This document shows, piece by piece, positions 33,518 to 36,792 of a stretch of DNA of 36,792 bases; the first letter of the stretch is position 1, and each line of letters opens with the position of its first letter. This DNA comes from Flectobacillus sp. BAB-3569 (GTDB lineage: Bacteria; Bacteroidota; Bacteroidia; Cytophagales; Spirosomataceae), in NCBI RefSeq assembly GCF_002270355.1, contig NZ_NJFZ01000031.1, positions 1 through 36,792 of the forward strand, in the 5' to 3' direction. The notes under the pieces were generated by a model, which did no database searches, was not told the origin of the DNA, and saw only the letters and a program-made list of their open reading frames with translations. The position numbers and the translations under genes are program-made.

Positions 33518-34738
33518 ATGAAACAGAATTTTATTCAATCAAGAAATTACCTTTTACTACTACTTATTAGTATCGGTATACTTTGGGGATGTAGTAGTTC
33601 TCAAAATGACCCAACTCCAACTAACCAATATTTGGTAAGCTCTTCGGTGGTTGGTGAATTTACCACAGCACAACTAAGCGCACGTGTAGACGGTGCGGCT
33701 CTAGGTTCGGACAATGCCTTGGTAATCGGTGTAGTGAAAGGTCTCATCAAAAACCCAATCAAGGTTATCAAAGTAGTGTATAACACCAAAGGAGTAGATG
33801 GTAAAGCTATTCAGGCTTCAGGCTTGGTGATTTTTCCAAAAACTACAGAAAGTGTGCCTTTGATTAGTCAGCAACACGGAACTATTGCAGATAAAAACGA
33901 TGCTCCCTCACTGTACGGAACTGCTAGTGAGGCCTATCAATTGGCATCGATAGTTGCCTCTAATGGTTTTATTATTGCTTGTCCTGATTATATTGGTTAT
34001 GGAGCAAGTGCTAGTTTGGATCACCCATACGAGCACCGTGAAACACTAGCTCAAGCAAGTTTGGATATGCTTCGTGCAACCAAAGAGCTAATTACCCAAG
34101 AAAAAGCAGCATGGAGTCAAAAAGTAATGATTACTGGCTATTCTGAAGGTGGTTTTGCCACAATGGCTTTGCAAAAGAAGATGGAAGAGCAATATCCCAA
34201 TGAATTCAATTTGGTGGCGTCATCATGCGGGGCGGGTGCTTATAACAAAACTGCTTTCATGAATTATATCATTAACCAAAAAACGCATGGTATCGCCCAG
34301 TACAATTCATTATACATTTGGGTAACAATGGCCTATAATTCTATCTACGGATTAAATCGCCCTGCTTCTTATTATTTTAATGCTCCGTATGCAGCAGAAG
34401 TAGCCAGCAAAGGTCCACAGGCAACTATTCCTGTAAGCATCAATTTGGCCTATGCTGATTCATTCAGAAATGGCATCAACAACGGCACTGACACGCAATA
34501 TATTACTGGGGTAAAAGACAATGATATTTTTGATTGGAAACCTAAAACTTCAACGCAATTGTATCATGGTACAGCCGATCAACATGTGTTTTATTTCAAT
34601 TCAGAAACAGCGGCCGCAGCCATGAAAGCCAAAGGCGCAACAGATGTAACGCTCATTACGGTTCAAGGCACTGACCATTTTAGCACCTTACCGAACTACC
34701 TCTTGGGTACACTTACCTTCTTTACCAGCAAAAAATAA
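33518..34738 (+). CDS. alpha/beta-hydrolase lipoprotein, secretory-lipase-like
   Basis: A 406-aa lipoprotein (lipobox ILWGC, lipid Cys25, then CSSSQNDPTPT linker). The hydrolase domain has ACPDYIGYGAS, the nucleophile elbow GYSEGGFA, an acid in HGTADQHVF, and His in GTDHFSTL. The DYxGxG, GYSEGG and GTADxxV pattern resembles secretory lipases and bacterial prolyl-oligopeptidase-like esterases. Membrane-anchored outside the cytoplasm, probably acting on an ester or peptide. It ends at a perfect terminator. Confidence 0.88.
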   Translation: MKQNFIQSRNYLLLLLISIGILWGCSSSQNDPTPTNQYLVSSSVVGEFTTAQLSARVDGAALGSDNALVIGVVKGLIKNPIKVIKVVYNTKGVDGKAIQASGLVIFPKTTESVPLISQQHGTIADKNDAPSLYGTASEAYQLASIVASNGFIIACPDYIGYGASASLDHPYEHRETLAQASLDMLRATKELITQEKAAWSQKVMITGYSEGGFATMALQKKMEEQYPNEFNLVASSCGAGAYNKTAFMNYIINQKTHGIAQYNSLYIWVTMAYNSIYGLNRPASYYFNAPYAAEVASKGPQATIPVSINLAYADSFRNGINNGTDTQYITGVKDNDIFDWKPKTSTQLYHGTADQHVFYFNSETAAAAMKAKGATDVTLITVQGTDHFSTLPNYLLGTLTFFTSKK

Positions 34739-34742
34739 TCAG

Positions 34743-34766
34743 AACCTCCTTCGGGAGGTTTTTCTT
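34743..34766 (+). terminator. rho-independent terminator with TTCG loop
   Basis: AACCTCC-TTCG-GGAGGTT followed by TTTTCT, directly after the lipoprotein stop codon. Confidence 0.92.
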
Positions 34767-34849
34767 TGCTCCCTCAAAATATTACTGCCCAAAAACTGTC
34801 AATAATAGCTTTCTAAGCTGTTTTTATTAAATAATTGTAAAATAAATCT

Positions 34850-34857
34850 TACCTTTG
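34850..34857 (+). promoter_or_regulatory. -7 box for the gene at 34891
   Basis: TACCTTTG matches TAnnTTTG; the -33 partner is weak. Transcription would start near 34864, 27 bases before the ATG. Confidence 0.5.
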
Positions 34858-34890
34858 CCTGTTAGGTCAAAAATTTAGATTTTACGAATT

Positions 34891-35295
34891 ATGCAGCTTT
34901 CATTGGTTTCAGAAATGCCGGGGTTGGAAAAGAAGGTCTTTTTGGATGTTTTCGCCAAGGCATATTTTGATAGAAGATTACATCGCTACCGTCTTAAAAC
35001 TATAGACGGTCAACTGATTCCTGCGGATCTAACCATAGGTTGTACTAACCACGTGATTTCTCAATTCCCTGAAGGTACTATTTATAAATTAGATGTACGA
35101 TTAGTACAGAAAAATGGTCGCCAGCCCTATTTTTTGACTTTAAATCATAAAAAAGTACAGCGTGCTATCGAATTTTTCGAGTATAATTTACAAGTACAAA
35201 CAGGAAAAATGGAGTGTAAAACCAAGAAAACGGTAGTTTTTGAGAAAAAGAAAATACATAAACCCCATACGACACCAGATATTGATATTTTCTAA
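34891..35295 (+). CDS. hypothetical protein (134 aa)
   Basis: Unrecognised soluble protein with mixed alpha/beta composition and a lysine-rich tail (CKTKKTVVFEKKKIHKPH). The first 100 residues are well ordered in appearance (LDVFAKAYFDRRLHRYRLKT, GCTNHVISQFPEGTIYKLDV). It has a good -7 box upstream. Its stop codon overlaps the stop codon of the HDAC-like gene on the other strand. Confidence 0.7.
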   Translation: MQLSLVSEMPGLEKKVFLDVFAKAYFDRRLHRYRLKTIDGQLIPADLTIGCTNHVISQFPEGTIYKLDVRLVQKNGRQPYFLTLNHKKVQRAIEFFEYNLQVQTGKMECKTKKTVVFEKKKIHKPHTTPDIDIF

Positions 35296-36194
35296 AAATA
35301 CATTTTTTGAGCCAATCTGAATGTATTACAATGTGCTTCAACAATATCTGTGATTTTTGGAGAATACCCTCCTCCCATCGACACAACTATAGGCAATCCC
35401 GCTTTTTGCGCCTGTTCAAATACAAACTCATCTCTACGTTTACAAGCTTCCATGCTAACCGACAACTTTCCGAGCTTGTCAGTAGCCAAAATATCCACCC
35501 CAGAAATAAAAAATAAAAACTGCGGTTGCACTTGTTGAATCAATCTTGGCAATGTGTCGTACAACAAGTTTAAATAAGTATCGTCTGTCGTGTAAGTCGG
35601 TAATTCAATATCCAAATCTGAGATTTCTTTGTGCAACGGATAGTTTTCTTTTCCATGCATCGAAAAAGTAAAAACCTTAGGCTCTTTAGCAAATATTTCA
35701 GCGGTTCCATTACCTTGATGCACATCCAAATCTATCACTAAAATCTTCGAGATATTTCTTTCTGAGATCAAAAAATGGCTCGCTATCGCCACATCGTTGA
35801 GCAAACAAAATCCCTCTCCTTTATCTGAATAAGCATGATGCGTACCTCCTGCTACGTTCATAGCAATACCATTTTCAAAAGCAAAACTCGTACAATCAAT
35901 CGTGCCTTGGGTAATAATGGTTTCTCGTAAGATGAGTTGCTCAGACAATGGAAGCCCTATTCTTCTTACCATTTTGGCGTCAATCGTCAAGTTTCTTAGT
36001 GAATCCCAATAGGTTTGTGTATGAGCCTTCAGAATAAAATTTTCTTGGACGGGTTGGGGATCAAAAAAATTCTCGGCTACGCAAGTTCCTTCGTATAAAA
36101 GTTGTTCTGGAATTAACTCATATTTGAGCATCGGGAAGCGATGACCTTCAGGTAAAGGAAGTTGATAAATAGGAGAATGGGCAATTTTTAACAT
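35292..36194 (-). CDS. histone-deacetylase-like (HDAC/AcuC/APAH superfamily) amidohydrolase
   Basis: A 300-aa zinc hydrolase of the arginase/deacetylase fold. GGTHHAYSDKGEGFCLLNDVA holds the catalytic His pair (119-120), DLDVHQGNGTAEIF gives Zn ligands Asp157 and His159, and the third ligand is probably Asp239 in GVDILATDKLG. The catalytic Tyr motif (SMGGGYSP) is present. Bacterial members remove acetyl groups from polyamines, acetoin-related proteins or lysines; which one is not decidable here. It starts with ATG at 36194; the upstream region holds a MITE-like element. Confidence 0.93.
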   Translation of the reverse strand: MLKIAHSPIYQLPLPEGHRFPMLKYELIPEQLLYEGTCVAENFFDPQPVQENFILKAHTQTYWDSLRNLTIDAKMVRRIGLPLSEQLILRETIITQGTIDCTSFAFENGIAMNVAGGTHHAYSDKGEGFCLLNDVAIASHFLISERNISKILVIDLDVHQGNGTAEIFAKEPKVFTFSMHGKENYPLHKEISDLDIELPTYTTDDTYLNLLYDTLPRLIQQVQPQFLFFISGVDILATDKLGKLSVSMEACKRRDEFVFEQAQKAGLPIVVSMGGGYSPKITDIVEAHCNTFRLAQKMYF

Positions 36195-36530
36195 TACAAA
36201 TTTTAAATAGGAAAACGTTATTAGTTAATAGTCTGATTACTGGACAAAATTGAAGTTACTAGTTCAAGACTTAGTCTTGGACTCATTTTTTAACAGTTTT
36301 AAACTGTTTTTAAACATTTATTAAAAAAGCCTAAATACCTTTTCTCTTTTTGTCCAGTAATTAGACGACAGATATATTTTTGTATAATCATTCCAATTTC
36401 TTAAGGGATTATTTTAAAACCTGAGCACATTATGTAAACATGATGTTTCTTAAAAAGTTTCCAATCACATAATAGATTCCTCTTAAACTGATAACTAACT
36501 ATATCTCTATCAGAGAACACCAACAGACAA
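36195..36530. other. intergenic region between HDAC-like gene and right-hand IS
   Basis: Contains the MITE-like element at 36231-36366 and about 165 bases of AT-rich sequence with no coding frame, tRNA or clear promoter. Confidence 0.4.
36231..36366. mobile_element. MITE-like element with 19-bp terminal inverted repeats
   Basis: GTCTGATTACTGGACAAAA (36231-36249) and TTTTGTCCAGTAATTAGAC (36348-36366) are inverted repeats with one mismatch. Inside are the near palindrome AGTTCAAGACTTAGTCTTGG and AACAGTTTTAAACTGTTT. No coding capacity; 136 bp. A degraded relative is at 23757-23902. No target duplication is obvious. Confidence 0.75.
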
Positions 36531-36531
36531 A

Positions 36532-36571
36532 TTTCTCATAGCGGGCGACTTAAGTCGCCCGCTATGAGAAA
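36532..36571. repeat. 40-bp perfect palindrome
   Basis: TTTCTCATAGCGGGCGACTT at 36532-36551 is followed at once by its exact reverse complement (36552-36571). No spacer. GC-rich core. It could extrude as a cruciform, act as a terminator or protein-binding site, or be the target of the adjoining IS. Confidence 0.9.
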
Positions 36572-36611
36572 CATGAGTCATCCCGAATTTTTCGTGAAGA
36601 CTTTTAAAAAC

Positions 36612-36667
36612 GAAACCTCCTTGTTTACTTTGTGAATTACGACAAACACAAACAAACAGGAGGTTTC
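36612..36667 (+). promoter_or_regulatory. hairpin that sequesters the ribosome binding site
   Basis: GAAACCTCC (36612-36620) pairs with GGAGGTTTC (36659-36667), which contains the AGGAGG ribosome binding site just before the ATG at 36669; TTGTTTAC also pairs imperfectly with AAACAAACA. A transcript that starts outside would fold this site shut, while one starting inside the 38-base loop would not. Confidence 0.7.
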
Positions 36668-36668
36668 T

Positions 36669-36792
36669 ATGCATAAAGCATTTCTACAAAATAATGACAT
36701 AAAATCGAGTAAGTCAAGACTCTCTCATTTACTTCTTCATAAACTTGACCTTTATCTTGCTGACGTCCAGTTATCGTTAGATTCTGTTCTGG
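36669..36792 (+). CDS. probable transposase, N-terminal 41 codons (partial)
   Basis: Reads MHKAFLQNNDIKSSKSRLSH and continues to the window edge in frame. It has an ideal AGGAGG site. The N-terminal part alone is too short to identify; the transposase call rests on the protected ribosome binding site and on IS-like flanks. It could be any other gene. Confidence 0.4.
   Translation, partial: MHKAFLQNNDIKSSKSRLSHLLLHKLDLYLADVQLSLDSVL

Larger units (their letters stand above)
36572..36792 (+). mobile_element. 5' end of a probable insertion sequence (rest outside window)
   Basis: The sequence after the palindrome (GAGTCATCCCGAATTTTTCG at about 36575-36594) loosely resembles the reverse complement of the end of the left-hand IS (AYCCGAwT then T-run), and the downstream gene has the protected ribosome binding site often seen in transposases. 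The element runs out of the window. Confidence 0.45.

Noticed and set aside
1-36792. Prophage, toxin-antitoxin or phage-defence island
   Set aside because: No integrase, structural, nuclease, methylase, toxin or antitoxin families recognised; genes are metabolic, respiratory or regulatory.
1-36792. tRNA or rRNA genes
   Set aside because: No cloverleaf with TTCGA-type loop and CCA-like end, and no rRNA-like conserved stretch, was seen on either strand by eye.

Overview
The window looks like chromosomal DNA of an aerobic or microaerobic member of the Bacteroidota, most likely a Cytophagales-type bacterium; genus cannot be read from it. The reasons are the AT-rich sequence, the fused CcoN-CcoO oxidase subunit, promoters of the TTG-N20-TAnnTTTG type (clearest at 1733-1763 and 21195-21225), a REC-cNMP-HTH response regulator, and many short palindromic intergenic repeats. 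The left edge lies inside an IS4-family transposase and the right edge lies just inside what looks like another insertion sequence, as expected for a contig that stopped at repeats.

Layout. 1-690: 3' part of an IS4-type element. 706-2039: three small unknown or membrane genes. 2296-8344 (minus strand): cbb3 cytochrome oxidase genes ccoS, ccoNO, ccoQ, ccoP, with ccoG behind a terminator, preceded by a group III truncated haemoglobin. 8709-10367: a phytanoyl-CoA-dioxygenase-like enzyme and an acyl-lipid/acyl-CoA desaturase, both O2-dependent. 10571-12964: ccoI copper ATPase. 13114-18372: a regulatory block holding an FNR-like regulator, a stand-alone cNMP-fold protein, a tandem UspA protein, and a PAS-PAS histidine kinase with a REC-cNMP-HTH response regulator. 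18559-23636: small accessory genes (GNATs, DUF1801, DoxX, VOC, GlxA/AraC regulator, hydrolase). 23958-36194: carbohydrate and hydrolase genes (sugar-acid dehydratase, GH125 mannosidase, transglutaminase-like protein, two SDRs, S9 peptidase, lipase-like lipoprotein, HDAC-like hydrolase). 36195-36792: a MITE-like element, a 40-bp perfect palindrome and the start of the right-hand IS.

The best biological story is the microaerobic-respiration module. Four sites of the form TGAY-N4-RTCA lie in front of ccoS-ccoNOQP, between ccoI and the FNR-like gene, and in front of the cNMP-fold gene and the UspA gene. At two of them a -7-like box sits exactly 33 bp from the site centre. The FNR-like protein and the response regulator have nearly the same recognition helix, so a redox or O2 signal and a phosphorelay may converge on the same operators.

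Four genes (transposase, ccoS, sugar-acid dehydratase, S9 peptidase) are each broken by one missing base in or beside a homopolymer run. The common pattern points to base-calling or assembly under-calls more than to real gene decay, although phase variation in ccoS cannot be excluded from the sequence. I did not find a convincing new multi-gene defence or mobile system. The least explained material is the set of nested and dispersed palindromic repeats.
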